Assembly (NCBI RefSeq): GCF_002874965.1 | Contig: NZ_CP025624.1 | Coordinates: 6,820,001-6,884,000, forward strand | DNA: 64,000 nucleotides | Source of the DNA: Pseudomonas sp. NC02 | Lineage (GTDB): Bacteria; Pseudomonadota; Gammaproteobacteria; Pseudomonadales; Pseudomonadaceae | Direction: 5' to 3' | In this document: positions 17,344 through 26,179 of the stretch, piece by piece | Numbering within the stretch: position 1 is the stretch's first letter | Layout of the letters: the number at the start of each line of letters is the position of its first letter | The notes under the pieces: generated by a model | The model's input: only the letters and a program-made list of their open reading frames with translations | Database searches by the model: none | Told to the model about the DNA's origin: nothing | Made by a program: the position numbers and the translations under genes

Positions 17344-18783
17344 ATGGATTTCTTTGGCCCGCACCTGCTCGCCTATTTCATTGCCACCCTGCATTTTCTG
17401 GGCACCCTCGCCGCCATCCATGCGGTGCTGACCGTCAGGACCGCCCAAGGCTCGATTGCCTGGGCATTGTCGCTGATGTTCATCCCCTACCTGACGCTGA
17501 TTCCCTACCTGATCTTTGGCCGGAGCACCTTCGACGCCTACATTCAGGCGCGGCGCCAGGCCAACCAGGAAATGCACAAGGCGATCACCGAGCTGAACTG
17601 GCGCCCATGGGTTGAAGAGGCATTGGCCGCGCGCAACTCCCAGGCCTACGCTTCGCTACGGGCCATGCCCAAGCTGGGGCGCATGCCGTGCCTGGCGAAT
17701 AATCAGGTGCGTTTGCTGATCAATGGCGAGGCTACGTTCAGCGCGATTTTCGAGGCGATTCGCTCGGCAAAGACCGCTGTGCTGTTCCAGTTCTTCATCA
17801 TTCATGACGACGAACTTGGCCGCCAACTGCACACCTTGCTCAAGGAAAAAGCCGCCGAAGGCGTAGCCATTTTCGTGCTGTACGACCGTATCGGCAGCCA
17901 TGCCCTGCCCCATCGTTATGTGCAGTCGCTGCGAGACGCCGGGGTGCAGGTCAAGGCCTTCGCCACGCGCAGCGGCTGGCTCAACCGCTTCCAGGTCAAC
18001 TTCCGCAACCACCGCAAGATCGTGGTGGTGGATGGCATTACCGGGTTCGTCGGTGGGCATAACGTCGGCGATGAGTACCTGGGCAAGAAACCGCCGCTGG
18101 CGCCGTGGCGTGACACCCATGTGCAAGTCAGCGGCCCGGTGGTGGCGTGCTTGCAGGAGTCGTTTGCCGAAGACTGGTTCTGGGCCTCGCGTGAGTTGCC
18201 GCCGCTGCTGCTGCCGGATACCTACCCGGACGACGGCGTACTCTGCCAATTACTGGCCAGCGGCCCGGCGGACCCCTATGAAACCTGCTCGCTGTTTTTC
18301 GTCGAGGCCATTCATGCGGCCACCGAGCGGGTGTGGATCACCAGCCCGTATTTCATTCCCGATGAGGCGGTGTTTGCGGCTTTGAGGTTGGCGGTATTGC
18401 GCGGTGTCGACGTGCGCCTGCTGCTGCCGTCACGGCCGGATCACCGCATCGTCTACGCCGCTTCCAGCCTGTATGCGATCGAAGCCGTGCGCGCCGGGGT
18501 GCGGGTATTCCGCTATACGCCAGGGTTCCTGCATCAGAAAGTGGTGTTGGTCGACCGTGAAATCAGCGCCATCGGCAGTGCGAACCTGGATAACCGCTCG
18601 TTCCGGCTGAATTTCGAAGTGATGTTGCTGACGGTAGATGACACTTTCGCCAGCCAGGTGGAGCACATGCTGCTGGAAGACTTCGCCCTGGCCCATGAAA
18701 TCAGCCAGGAAGAAAACCGCCAGACCCACCGCCTGCAACAATTGGGCATGCGGATCGCGCGGCTGATTTCTCCAATTTTGTAA
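17344..18783 (+). CDS. cls: Cardiolipin synthase
   Basis: A 479-residue inner-membrane enzyme that condenses two phosphatidylglycerol molecules into cardiolipin. Two N-terminal helices (about residues 5-27 and 35-58) precede two phospholipase-D domains. The first HKD motif is in [10 protein letters not shown] with a following GG(H)N, and the second is in [21 protein letters not shown]. Length and layout fit ClsA. The ATG at 17344 is preceded by AGGAG 11 bases upstream; a TTG at 17338 is closer to optimal spacing and would add two residues. Confidence 0.94.
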   Translation: MDFFGPHLLAYFIATLHFLGTLAAIHAVLTVRTAQGSIAWALSLMFIPYLTLIPYLIFGRSTFDAYIQARRQANQEMHKAITELNWRPWVEEALAARNSQAYASLRAMPKLGRMPCLANNQVRLLINGEATFSAIFEAIRSAKTAVLFQFFIIHDDELGRQLHTLLKEKAAEGVAIFVLYDRIGSHALPHRYVQSLRDAGVQVKAFATRSGWLNRFQVNFRNHRKIVVVDGITGFVGGHNVGDEYLGKKPPLAPWRDTHVQVSGPVVACLQESFAEDWFWASRELPPLLLPDTYPDDGVLCQLLASGPADPYETCSLFFVEAIHAATERVWITSPYFIPDEAVFAALRLAVLRGVDVRLLLPSRPDHRIVYAASSLYAIEAVRAGVRVFRYTPGFLHQKVVLVDREISAIGSANLDNRSFRLNFEVMLLTVDDTFASQVEHMLLEDFALAHEISQEENRQTHRLQQLGMRIARLISPIL

Positions 18784-18800
18784 GGCTTGCACCGAACCCA

Positions 18801-18907
18801 ATGTGGGAGCGGGCTTGCTCGCGAAAGCGGAGTGTCAGTCACTGAACGTGTTTCTGATACAACGCCTTCGCGAGCAAGCCCGCTCCCACACAAGCCCGCT
18901 CCCACAT
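18801..18907. repeat. REPIN with an extra partial arm
   Basis: An inverted REP pair of the same type as 16577-16671 occupies 18801-18890. It is directly followed by a second truncated copy of the right arm (AAGCCCGCTCCCACATT, 18892-18907). It lies between the convergent cls and cyclopropane-synthase-like genes. Confidence 0.87.
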
Positions 18908-18928
18908 TCAGATCACCGGTACCATTGC

Positions 18929-20113
18929 TTACTGGTACAGGTCATCCCGCGTCCACGGCAGCTCATGGCTACCATCGGCATGGGGTTTCACCGCCAGAAT
19001 CTGATGCAGGTTGATCCAGCCCCGGGCAAACGCATACGCACAGCCGGCCAGGTACAGGCGCCAGATGCGCAAGGCTTGTTCCGGCACCATCTTGCCTGCC
19101 GCTTCCAGGTTGTCTTCGAGGCGCTCGCTCCAGTGATCCAGCGTGCGCGCGTAATGCAGGCGCAGGCTTTCGACGTCGACTACTTCCAGGCCCACGTCGC
19201 TGATCTCTGCGGTCATCATCGACAGATGCGGCAACTCGCCGTTGGGGAACACATAACGCTCGATAAAATCCCCGGCGCCACGGCCCACGGGCCGGCCATC
19301 AATGTGCTTGGCGGTAATCCCGTGGTTCATCACCAGGCCGCCCTCACGCACCGCGCCGTAGAGAATCTTGCAGTACTCCGCCAGGTTGGCGTGGCCAACG
19401 TGTTCAAACATCCCCACGCTCACCACCTTGTCGAACCGGCCATCCTGGGGCAAGTCGCGGTAGTCGAGCAGCGTCAGCTCTACCTGGTCTTCCAGGCCTT
19501 CGGCCTTCACCCGCTCCTGGGCCAGCGCCAGCTGTTCCTTGCTCAGGGTGATACCGAACACCTTGACCCCGAATTCCCGCGCGGCATACCGCGCCAGCCC
19601 ACCCCAACCGCAGCCCACGTCGAGCAAATACTCCCCCGGCTGCAGCCGCAATTTGCGGCACAGGTGGCGGAATTTGTCTTGTTGGGCTTGATCAAGGGAT
19701 TCGCTGCCGGTTTCGAAATACCCACAGGAATAGGCCATGTCGCGGTCCAGCCACAGCTGGTAGAACTCGTTGGACAGGTCGTAATGGTAGGAAATAGCCG
19801 CTGCGTCGGTGGCCTTGTCGTGGATCGAACGCACCGGACGACTCCCCTCGTCGTCATCAACCAGGGCATGACTCAACTCGTCAACGACCCTGATCACTTC
19901 GGAAATGGAGCCTTCCAGCTCCAGTTTGCCCTCGACGAAAGCTTCGCCCAGTGAGTCGAGCGTCGGATGGCTGAGCTTTGAAACCATCATGGGGTCCTTG
20001 ACCACAATGGTGACGCTGGGATCCGGGCCCAGGTTGAATTCATGGCCGTCCCAGAGTCGAAGACGCAGCGGTAGCTTGAGATTCTGTAAGGCCGGTGGAA
20101 GTTGCGCGAGCAT
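18929..20113 (-). CDS. Cyclopropane-fatty-acyl-phospholipid synthase family methyltransferase
   Basis: A 394-residue SAM-dependent enzyme. The N-terminal lipid-binding-like region covers residues 1-120, and the Rossmann methyltransferase domain begins near LLDVGCGWGGLARYAA. CFA-type marks are HYDLSNEFYQLWLD, MAYSCGYFE, FGITLSKEQ, SVGMFEHVG and FIERYVFPNGELPHLS. These enzymes convert unsaturated acyl chains in membrane phospholipids to cyclopropane forms. The start at 20113 has AAGGGGGGA upstream. The best-known CFA synthase gene (cfaB) may be elsewhere, so this may be a paralogue. Confidence 0.9.
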   Translation of the reverse strand: MLAQLPPALQNLKLPLRLRLWDGHEFNLGPDPSVTIVVKDPMMVSKLSHPTLDSLGEAFVEGKLELEGSISEVIRVVDELSHALVDDDEGSRPVRSIHDKATDAAAISYHYDLSNEFYQLWLDRDMAYSCGYFETGSESLDQAQQDKFRHLCRKLRLQPGEYLLDVGCGWGGLARYAAREFGVKVFGITLSKEQLALAQERVKAEGLEDQVELTLLDYRDLPQDGRFDKVVSVGMFEHVGHANLAEYCKILYGAVREGGLVMNHGITAKHIDGRPVGRGAGDFIERYVFPNGELPHLSMMTAEISDVGLEVVDVESLRLHYARTLDHWSERLEDNLEAAGKMVPEQALRIWRLYLAGCAYAFARGWINLHQILAVKPHADGSHELPWTRDDLYQ

Positions 20114-20200
20114 GAGTAGTCCCCCCTTGTTTCAGACGTCTGAAATGAGGGTAGACCATCCACGGAAAAATTAGCAGGCTATCGAAACAATAGCGCCTTT

Positions 20201-20986
20201 CTATGGTGCCCGCCGCTGGAGCAAACCCTCCTGGACCCACTGTTTCAGCCAGGTAACCGCTTGCAATGGCGCGCCCTCCTGGTAAGTGACTGCCAACTCG
20301 GCACACAGTTCGGAAAAACTCCAACCGTTGGCGACCATGCCTGTCAGCGCGCTGGCTTGCGCCGGTTCAACGCTGCGGTATTGGCAGACATTCTGATGGC
20401 GCCAGACCAGGCACACCTGCGCCAATGGCAGGGCTTCGCTGCCGGGAAAGTCCCACTCGCCCTTGCTCGCACGCCAGATGCCCAGGCTGTTGAAATCACA
20501 CAGCACCTGCTGCACCGAGGGCACGAACTGCACCTGCAGCCCTGGCCAGTCTTCGGGCGGCAGCGTTGCCATGTCTTGCAGGGCCAACGGCTCGCCCTGC
20601 GGTGCATCAAAGGCCAGGGTGAATGCCCATTCGAGCCGCGCCAGCTCGGCAGGCGCCAAACCTTGCTCGCCATAATGCTCAACGATAAACCCGGGGAACC
20701 GCTCGCCAAACCAGCGCAGGCTGTAATGGGCCGAGGGATAACGGCAGATATAGGCCGAACCCAACGCTGCAAACTCCTCGTCCCCCAGCCAATACCAGAC
20801 GGCGCTGAAGTCATCGCGCAGCACTTCCTGCAACCGGGCGTGATAGGCGTTGTGGTAAATCGCCAGGCCCGTCTCGACATCCAGGGTCGGGCCGCCGATC
20901 AAGGTGGCGCTGAAGCTGTTGCTGGCAGTGGAAGACTCGGCCAGCAAATGCCGCTCAAAGGCCAATTGCCAATCGATCAGGCGCAT
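20201..20986 (-). CDS. bufC: DUF2063 partner protein of an MNIO enzyme (BufC-like)
   Basis: A 261-residue protein with an N-terminal DUF2063 domain (MRLIDWQLAFERHLL, then GLAIYHNAYHARLQEVLRDDFSAVWYWLG). In MNIO systems this protein helps recruit the precursor peptide to the modifying enzyme. Its start lies inside the end of the MNIO gene (10-base overlap), with AGGAG 6 bases upstream, so the pair is translationally coupled. A DoxX-type membrane gene, often fourth in bufferin operons, is not present downstream. Confidence 0.88.
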   Translation of the reverse strand: MRLIDWQLAFERHLLAESSTASNSFSATLIGGPTLDVETGLAIYHNAYHARLQEVLRDDFSAVWYWLGDEEFAALGSAYICRYPSAHYSLRWFGERFPGFIVEHYGEQGLAPAELARLEWAFTLAFDAPQGEPLALQDMATLPPEDWPGLQVQFVPSVQQVLCDFNSLGIWRASKGEWDFPGSEALPLAQVCLVWRHQNVCQYRSVEPAQASALTGMVANGWSFSELCAELAVTYQEGAPLQAVTWLKQWVQEGLLQRRAP

Positions 20987-21822
20987 AACGCTCTCCTGTC
21001 CAGCGCGCTCGCGCCCAGTTCGCGGGCCTTGTTCAACTCGTCGAGCAGCTCCTGGAAAGGCGGGAAATGGTCATCGCGTTCGAGCAAGGTCGAGACTGGC
21101 CCAAGGTGCTCCAGGGTCCGCTGGTACAGCGCCCACACCGGATCGCATACCGGATGGTCATGGGTGTCGATCACGTAGTCGCCGTAATCCATATGCCCGG
21201 CCAGGTGCAGTTGGCGGATGCTTTCGGGCGGCAGGTTGCGGATAAATTCCCAGGCGTCGAACCCGTGATTGCGCGAGCTGACGTAGACGTTATTCACGTC
21301 CAGCAGCAACTGGCAGCCGGTGAGATGGGTCAGGGCGTTGAGAAATTCCCATTCGGTAAACTCATCCGCCTTGGAGCGCACGTAGCTGGAGACGTTTTCC
21401 AGCACGAACGGGCGCTGCAACACATCCTGCACCTGCCGTACGCGAGCGGCGACGTGGTACAGGCTTTCTTCGGTGTAGGGCAGCGGCAGCAAGTCATGCA
21501 ACTGGTGCGCGTTGCCACGGCTCCAGCACAGGTGATCGGAAATCCACGCCGGCCGGATGCGCTCGGAGAGCTGCTTGAGTTGTTTCAGGTAATCGGTATC
21601 GAGGGCATGGGGCCCGCCGATAGACAGGGACACGCCATGCATCACCAGGGGATAACGCTCGGCTATCGCATCCAGGTAGTACAAGGCCTTGCCGCCCTGC
21701 ACCAGATAATTCTCGGAGATCACTTCGAACCAATCCACGGCCGGCGATTGTTCAAGGATCTGCTGGTAGTACTCGCTGCGTAGACCCAGGCCGTAACCCA
21801 GACTCGGAAGGGAAGCGGACAT
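20977..21822 (-). CDS. bufB: DUF692 multinuclear non-heme iron oxidase (MNIO, BufB-like)
   Basis: A 281-residue TIM-barrel oxidase of the DUF692 family. Candidate metal ligands are the Glu/Asn in FEVISENYL, His in LVMHGVSLSIGG, the Asp/His in WISDHLCW, LENVSSYV, LLLDVNNVYV and HLAGHMDYG. MNIO enzymes use an iron cluster and oxygen to convert peptide cysteines into heterocycles such as oxazolone-thioamide or thiooxazole. It lies 67 bases downstream of a Cys-rich precursor gene and overlaps the DUF2063 partner, matching the minimal A-B-C set. Confidence 0.92.
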   Translation of the reverse strand: MSASLPSLGYGLGLRSEYYQQILEQSPAVDWFEVISENYLVQGGKALYYLDAIAERYPLVMHGVSLSIGGPHALDTDYLKQLKQLSERIRPAWISDHLCWSRGNAHQLHDLLPLPYTEESLYHVAARVRQVQDVLQRPFVLENVSSYVRSKADEFTEWEFLNALTHLTGCQLLLDVNNVYVSSRNHGFDAWEFIRNLPPESIRQLHLAGHMDYGDYVIDTHDHPVCDPVWALYQRTLEHLGPVSTLLERDDHFPPFQELLDELNKARELGASALDRRALCA

Positions 21823-21889
21823 AAAAACACTCCTGGGGAAAGTGTCCGCAGCGGAGGGGGTGCCCGCTGCGGTTGCACTCGGTTGTCGG

Positions 21890-22141
21890 TTACTCGCCGA
21901 CTTTGCCGCCTTTCTGGTCGCACATCGCCTTGCTCATCGACAGGAAGCCGTGACCTTTGCAAACACCCTGGCCTTTGCAGGCGTTCTCTGCGGTCTTGCA
22001 GTCGTTCTGGCCTTTGCAGGCGTTGACGCCATAGCAATGAACCGGCGCGTCAGCGGCTTGTACCTGGGTGGCAACACCGGCGAACATGCCAGCAGCGGCG
22101 ATAGCAAGGGCGGCACCGGAAACGGCGTTTTTGAAGTTCAT
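21890..22141 (-). CDS. bufA: Cys-rich signal-peptide-bearing RiPP precursor (bufferin-like)
   Basis: An 83-residue precursor. A Sec signal peptide covers about residues 1-29. The mature part has six Cys at 36, 42, 48, 55, 61 and 74 in a repeating pattern (ACKGQ at 41-45 and again at 54-58, each followed six residues later by CK). This is the layout of DUF2282-type bufferins, exported peptides whose cysteines are modified by the MNIO enzyme and which bind copper. ATG at 22141 has GAGGA upstream. The codons alternate Lys/Gly-rich blocks, unlike neighbouring genes. The modification and metal of this peptide are inferred from family and context. Confidence 0.9.
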   Translation of the reverse strand: MNFKNAVSGAALAIAAAGMFAGVATQVQAADAPVHCYGVNACKGQNDCKTAENACKGQGVCKGHGFLSMSKAMCDQKGGKVGE

Positions 22142-22174
22142 TTTGTATTCCTCATGATCGGTAGTGGAGCCGGT

Positions 22175-22191
22175 CTGAACGGATTGTTCAG
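22175..22191. promoter_or_regulatory. Inverted repeat upstream of the bufferin operon
   Basis: CTGAAC-GGATT-GTTCAG forms a 6-5-6 inverted repeat about 34 bases upstream of the precursor start. Further upstream on the gene strand, TGTAACG (about 22226-22232) could be an ECF-type -35, but I could not match a convincing -10. It may be an operator or an mRNA hairpin. Confidence 0.4.
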
Positions 22192-22248
22192 TCTCGACAT
22201 AGCACTAGAGTGAGGTCCCCCCATGGCGTTACAGCACGACTGAAAAAT

Positions 22249-24144
22249 TTATTCCTCGAGTTTCAATAACGGCTCCTGGAACCGCAACAAGCGCCCCGCA
22301 TTCCCCAGCACCAGCAGCGTACTGAGGTTGTGCAGCACCGCCGCAATCATCGCGCCCGCCGCGCCCAGCCAGCCAAATGCGGCGAACACCACGATCGCCA
22401 GCGTCCAGCCCAGGCCGATGATCACGTTGACCTGCAGCGTGTGCCGGCACTGGCGGCTCAAGCGTACGCACGTGCCCAGGCGCCGCAGGTCGCTGCCGAT
22501 CAGCACCACGTCCGCCGACGCCAGCGCGATATCCGCCCCGCCCGCGCCCATCGCCACACCGACCACGCCGGCCTTGAGCGCCAGGGAATCGTTGATCCCG
22601 TCGCCCACCACCATCGGCCGGAAACCGCTGCCGATTTCCCCCAGCACGCGATTGAGTTTGTCCTCCGGCAACGCCTGGGCTTCGACGTCGCTGATGCCCA
22701 CTTCCAACGCCAGGCTGTCGGCCACGCTCTGGCGGTCGCCGGTCAGCAGCAGTTGGCGCCCCAGGCCCAATTCACGCAGCTCTTTCATCGCCTGGCGCGC
22801 TTCAGGTTTCACGCTGTCCGCCAGCAACAGCCAGGCAAGGAACTGCCCGTTCAACGCAAGCCCGGCAATCGGGCCGTCGTGATTGGGGACCGCCGTGGTC
22901 GTGATGCCCAGTTGCTCAAACAATTCCGGCCGGCCGAGGGCGGCTTCGCCCTGCCCGGTCTGGGCGACCACACCGAGGCCCTGCCGCTCGCGAATATCCG
23001 ACAACACCAGCATGTGTTCCTGAGTCGCCAGCCCCGCCAACGCCCGGCTGACCGGGTGGCTGCTGGCCGAGCCGAGGCTGGCCGCCAGATTGAGCAGTGC
23101 TTGCCGATCCGGCTCGCGGGTGTCGATGGACTGCAAACGCAGGGTGCCAAACGTCAGGGTGCCGGTCTTGTCGACCACCAGGGACGTCAGGTCCGCCAGC
23201 TCTTCGAGAAACGCCGAGCTGCGAATCAGAATGCCGTGACGCGCCGCCACCGCAATGCCCGCAATCGCCGTGGCCGGCGCCGACAACACCAAAGCACACG
23301 GGCACGCCGCCACCAGCACCGCGAGCATCGCCTGGGCGTCATTGGTGACAAACCAGGTGACCGCCGCCAGCAACAGCACCAGCACCATGTAGCTGCCGGC
23401 GTAGCGCTCCAGCAATCGGGTGATCGGCGGCTTCGAACGTTCGGCGCTCTGCATCAGGGCGATGACTTTGCCCAGCGTCGACTCATTGCCGGTGCGGGTC
23501 ACTTCCAGGCGCAGCAAACCGTCGAGGTTGATCGCGCCACCAAAGACCTGCACGCCGACACTCGCTTCCAGCGGCACTGATTCACCGGTAATCGGCGCGG
23601 TGTCGAGGCTGGCCTGGCCCGACAGCACCACGCCGTCGGCGGGCACGCGGTCACCGGCACGCACTTCGACGATATCGCCGGTCTTCAGGATGCCGTTGTC
23701 CACTTCCAGGATCGTCCCGTCCGCCTGCACCAACCGTGCGTGGCTACGGGTCAGCTTGCCCAGGGCATGAATCGCTTCCTGGGAGCCGATGACGCTGCGC
23801 TCTTCCAGCACATGGCCGAAGATCATGATGATCGGCAGCAGCGCGGCGGTCAGCAGGTCACCGGTAGCCCAGGCGCCGAGCATCGCCAGCGCAATGAGTT
23901 GGTCGGTGATGCCATGCAAACTTGGATACCGCAGGCTGTACCAGGCCGAGCGCATCACGGGCACGGCCACCAGCAATGAGGCGACGCCCAACAGCAGTTG
24001 GCTCACGCCGGTCTGGTCCGGCGCCAGCCAGCGCCATACCAGGCCCAGGCTGAGCAGGCCCAGGGCGAGCATCGCCAGGGTCAGTTGCCGGGCGGCGCTG
24101 CGTTGTTCGGCCGACGAGAGCATCGGGGCTGCGTGGGCGGTCAT
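22249..24144 (-). CDS. P1B-type heavy-metal-translocating ATPase
   Basis: A 631-residue ATP-driven metal pump. It has the actuator TGES (186-189), membrane metal-site CPC (281-283), phosphorylation motif DKTGT with Asp325, the HP dipeptide in SSHPVS (363-364) and hinge GDGIND. There is no N-terminal heavy-metal-binding domain. The last helix reads LHNLSTLLVLGNAGRLL, which fits neither the copper (MxxSS) nor the classical zinc/cadmium (DxG) subgroup, so the metal is not predictable. Its ATG overlaps the stop of the HflC-like gene (ATGA), making it the last gene of a four-gene operon with three SPFH proteins. Direction is presumably export, as for the family. Confidence 0.92.
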   Translation of the reverse strand: MTAHAAPMLSSAEQRSAARQLTLAMLALGLLSLGLVWRWLAPDQTGVSQLLLGVASLLVAVPVMRSAWYSLRYPSLHGITDQLIALAMLGAWATGDLLTAALLPIIMIFGHVLEERSVIGSQEAIHALGKLTRSHARLVQADGTILEVDNGILKTGDIVEVRAGDRVPADGVVLSGQASLDTAPITGESVPLEASVGVQVFGGAINLDGLLRLEVTRTGNESTLGKVIALMQSAERSKPPITRLLERYAGSYMVLVLLLAAVTWFVTNDAQAMLAVLVAACPCALVLSAPATAIAGIAVAARHGILIRSSAFLEELADLTSLVVDKTGTLTFGTLRLQSIDTREPDRQALLNLAASLGSASSHPVSRALAGLATQEHMLVLSDIRERQGLGVVAQTGQGEAALGRPELFEQLGITTTAVPNHDGPIAGLALNGQFLAWLLLADSVKPEARQAMKELRELGLGRQLLLTGDRQSVADSLALEVGISDVEAQALPEDKLNRVLGEIGSGFRPMVVGDGINDSLALKAGVVGVAMGAGGADIALASADVVLIGSDLRRLGTCVRLSRQCRHTLQVNVIIGLGWTLAIVVFAAFGWLGAAGAMIAAVLHNLSTLLVLGNAGRLLRFQEPLLKLEE

Positions 24145-25175
24145 TGTTCGGCTCCCTGAATGATCAGGCGGGAATCGTCTTTAGGGTCAACCGTGGTCAC
24201 GGAGCCGGCCTGCCCGAGAATCTTCGGCAGGCGTTCGCGGTAGAGGCGCAGCAACAGGCCTGGGTCTTGGACCTGGGCCAGGCTGGCGACGGTAGCGGTT
24301 TGCGCCTGGGCGTTGGACAGCCGTTCGCTGGCCTGGGCGTGAGCCACTTGCACGGCGCGGTCGGCGTCCTGGTTGGCGGTCTGGGTAAGTTTTTCGGCGT
24401 CGGTGCGCGCATTGGCCACCGCCTTGTCGGCTTGCTGGCTGGCGGTCAGCACTGCGTTGAAGGCATTGACCGCCGGGCCCGGCAAGCTCGATTGCACGTC
24501 GACCCGGGTGACTTCGATGCCCAGGCCAAGGCCGGTGGACGCCAGGTCAGCCAGGCGTTGATTGATGCCGCGCACCAGGTCGCCACGCAGCCGTTCGCGG
24601 CGTTCGGCGGCCTGGTTGTCGGCGCCGATCAACTCGGGGCGCGCCACCAGAATCGTGTCCAGATCCCGCGCCGCAGTCAGCACCACAGCGCTGCGGGTGA
24701 CCAGTCGATCCAGCGCCGGCAGCACGTGATCGCCCTGCAACACAAACGCATAGGGTTCGGTGACCTTGTAGAAGACCCGCACATCCAGTTGCACCACGCC
24801 GGCATCGCCAGTCAGCAGGTAACCGGAGCCGGCCAGGGCATCGCTCAGCGGCGTGGCAAAACTGGCCACGCGATCGGCTTGGGTGGCCGCATCGGAACGC
24901 AGCAGGTTTTCCACCCGGCGCTCGATCACCCGGTCCGCGGCGGGCAACAGCACCACTTGCTCGAACGGACGCGGCCAGGCCAGCAGCAGCCCGGCATTCT
25001 GGATCCGGTCCAGCGCACCGAAGTGCAACACCACGGCGCGGTTCTGCGGGTCGATCTGGCGCACGTTGGAAAACGCCCACGCCAGCGCGGCCAATACCGT
25101 CACCGCATACAGCGCCAGGAACGTCAGCCGTCCAGCCTGGATCCACGGGCTGTCGAGGCTTTCCCGCTCACTCAT
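24141..25175 (-). CDS. SPFH/band-7 membrane protein, HflC-like
   Basis: A 344-residue protein with a single N-terminal transmembrane helix (about residues 12-35). An SPFH domain covers about 40-230. A long Ala/Gln-rich, probably coiled-coil helix (DAEKLTQTANQDADRAVQVAHAQASER) and a C-terminal strand follow. It resembles HflC, which with HflK forms a cage around the FtsH protease. The canonical hflKC pair normally sits downstream of hflX, so this is a paralogue. It overlaps the HflK-like gene upstream and the ATPase gene downstream by 4 bases each. Confidence 0.88.
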   Translation of the reverse strand: MSERESLDSPWIQAGRLTFLALYAVTVLAALAWAFSNVRQIDPQNRAVVLHFGALDRIQNAGLLLAWPRPFEQVVLLPAADRVIERRVENLLRSDAATQADRVASFATPLSDALAGSGYLLTGDAGVVQLDVRVFYKVTEPYAFVLQGDHVLPALDRLVTRSAVVLTAARDLDTILVARPELIGADNQAAERRERLRGDLVRGINQRLADLASTGLGLGIEVTRVDVQSSLPGPAVNAFNAVLTASQQADKAVANARTDAEKLTQTANQDADRAVQVAHAQASERLSNAQAQTATVASLAQVQDPGLLLRLYRERLPKILGQAGSVTTVDPKDDSRLIIQGAEQ

Positions 25176-26167
25176 GGCTGGACATCCTTCGGCCCATCCA
25201 CCAGCGCGCGGAAAGGCGCGGCGTCGGTGCGCAGGATGATCTTGGTGCCCGGCGTGACCACTGTGCCAAGGGTGTCGAGGGAACGCAGCAGGTTATACAG
25301 CTGCGGATTGCCGGCGTAGGCACGGCCATAAATCTGCGCAGCCTCCACCCGGGATTGCGCTTCGATGTCGGCGGCTTTCACCGTGGCGTCGGCCTGGACG
25401 ATTCGCGCATCACGCTCGGCGGCCGAACGAATCTGCGCCGCTTCACGCTTGCCCACGGCGGTTCGTTCCGTGGCGATGGTCTCGCGCTCGGCGCGCATGC
25501 GGTCGACGGTGGCGGCGAGGGTCACCGAGGGCAAGGTCAGCCGTTCAACGCCCACCTGCACCACACGCACGCCATAGGTGGTGAGCAATTGTTGATCAAT
25601 CTGCTGGCGCAACTGCGCTTCAAAATCGGCAATGCGCACCTGGCTGGCATCGGTGTTCACCAGGTTGGCCAGGTCGAAACTGGCGGCGGTGGTTTCCAGC
25701 GCCGAGCCGACAAAGGTACGAATCTGCCGCGCCGCTTCATCCGGCTGGTTCTGCACCGCACGCATAAAGCGCTGCACGTTGTCGGGATCGCCCTGCACCT
25801 GCCAGGCCACGTAGGCCTGCACGATGATCCGCAGGCCATCGCGGGTGCCCACATCCTGCAAACCGCTGGAGGTGGTGCGCAGGCGCAGGTCTACCGGAAT
25901 CGCCGCCTCGAACGGCGCCGGCCAGCGCCAGCCCAGGCCCGGCTCCAGCAATACCCGCGACGGGTTGCCGAAGCGGGTAATCACCGTGGCTTCACCGGAA
26001 CGCACCTGCACCAGGCTCGCTGCGGCGACCGCGAACAGCACCAGCAATACCGCCCAGCCCATACGCCGCCAGGGGAACGGGCCGGCTTCGTGTTCATCGC
26101 CATGATGGTGATGATGGTGGCCGTGGTGGTGACCATGGCCTGCGTGATCGTGAGAATGAGCGCTCAA
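25172..26167 (-). CDS. SPFH/band-7 membrane protein, HflK-like, with polyhistidine N-terminus
   Basis: A 331-residue single-pass protein. The first 26 residues contain 14 His (HGHHHGHHHHHHGDEH), then a transmembrane helix (about 34-54, MGWAVLLVLFAVAAASLV). An SPFH domain (VITRFGNPSRVLLEPGLGWRWPAP onward) and a coiled-coil region with KREAAQIRSAAERDARIVQA follow. If the topology is like HflK the His stretch is cytosolic and could bind transition metals, which fits the metal ATPase in the same operon. Canonical HflK has a Gly-rich N-terminus instead. It starts 12 bases after the end of the larger SPFH gene and overlaps the HflC-like gene. Confidence 0.88.
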   Translation of the reverse strand: MSAHSHDHAGHGHHHGHHHHHHGDEHEAGPFPWRRMGWAVLLVLFAVAAASLVQVRSGEATVITRFGNPSRVLLEPGLGWRWPAPFEAAIPVDLRLRTTSSGLQDVGTRDGLRIIVQAYVAWQVQGDPDNVQRFMRAVQNQPDEAARQIRTFVGSALETTAASFDLANLVNTDASQVRIADFEAQLRQQIDQQLLTTYGVRVVQVGVERLTLPSVTLAATVDRMRAERETIATERTAVGKREAAQIRSAAERDARIVQADATVKAADIEAQSRVEAAQIYGRAYAGNPQLYNLLRSLDTLGTVVTPGTKIILRTDAAPFRALVDGPKDVQP

Positions 26168-26179
26168 CAGATGAACTCC

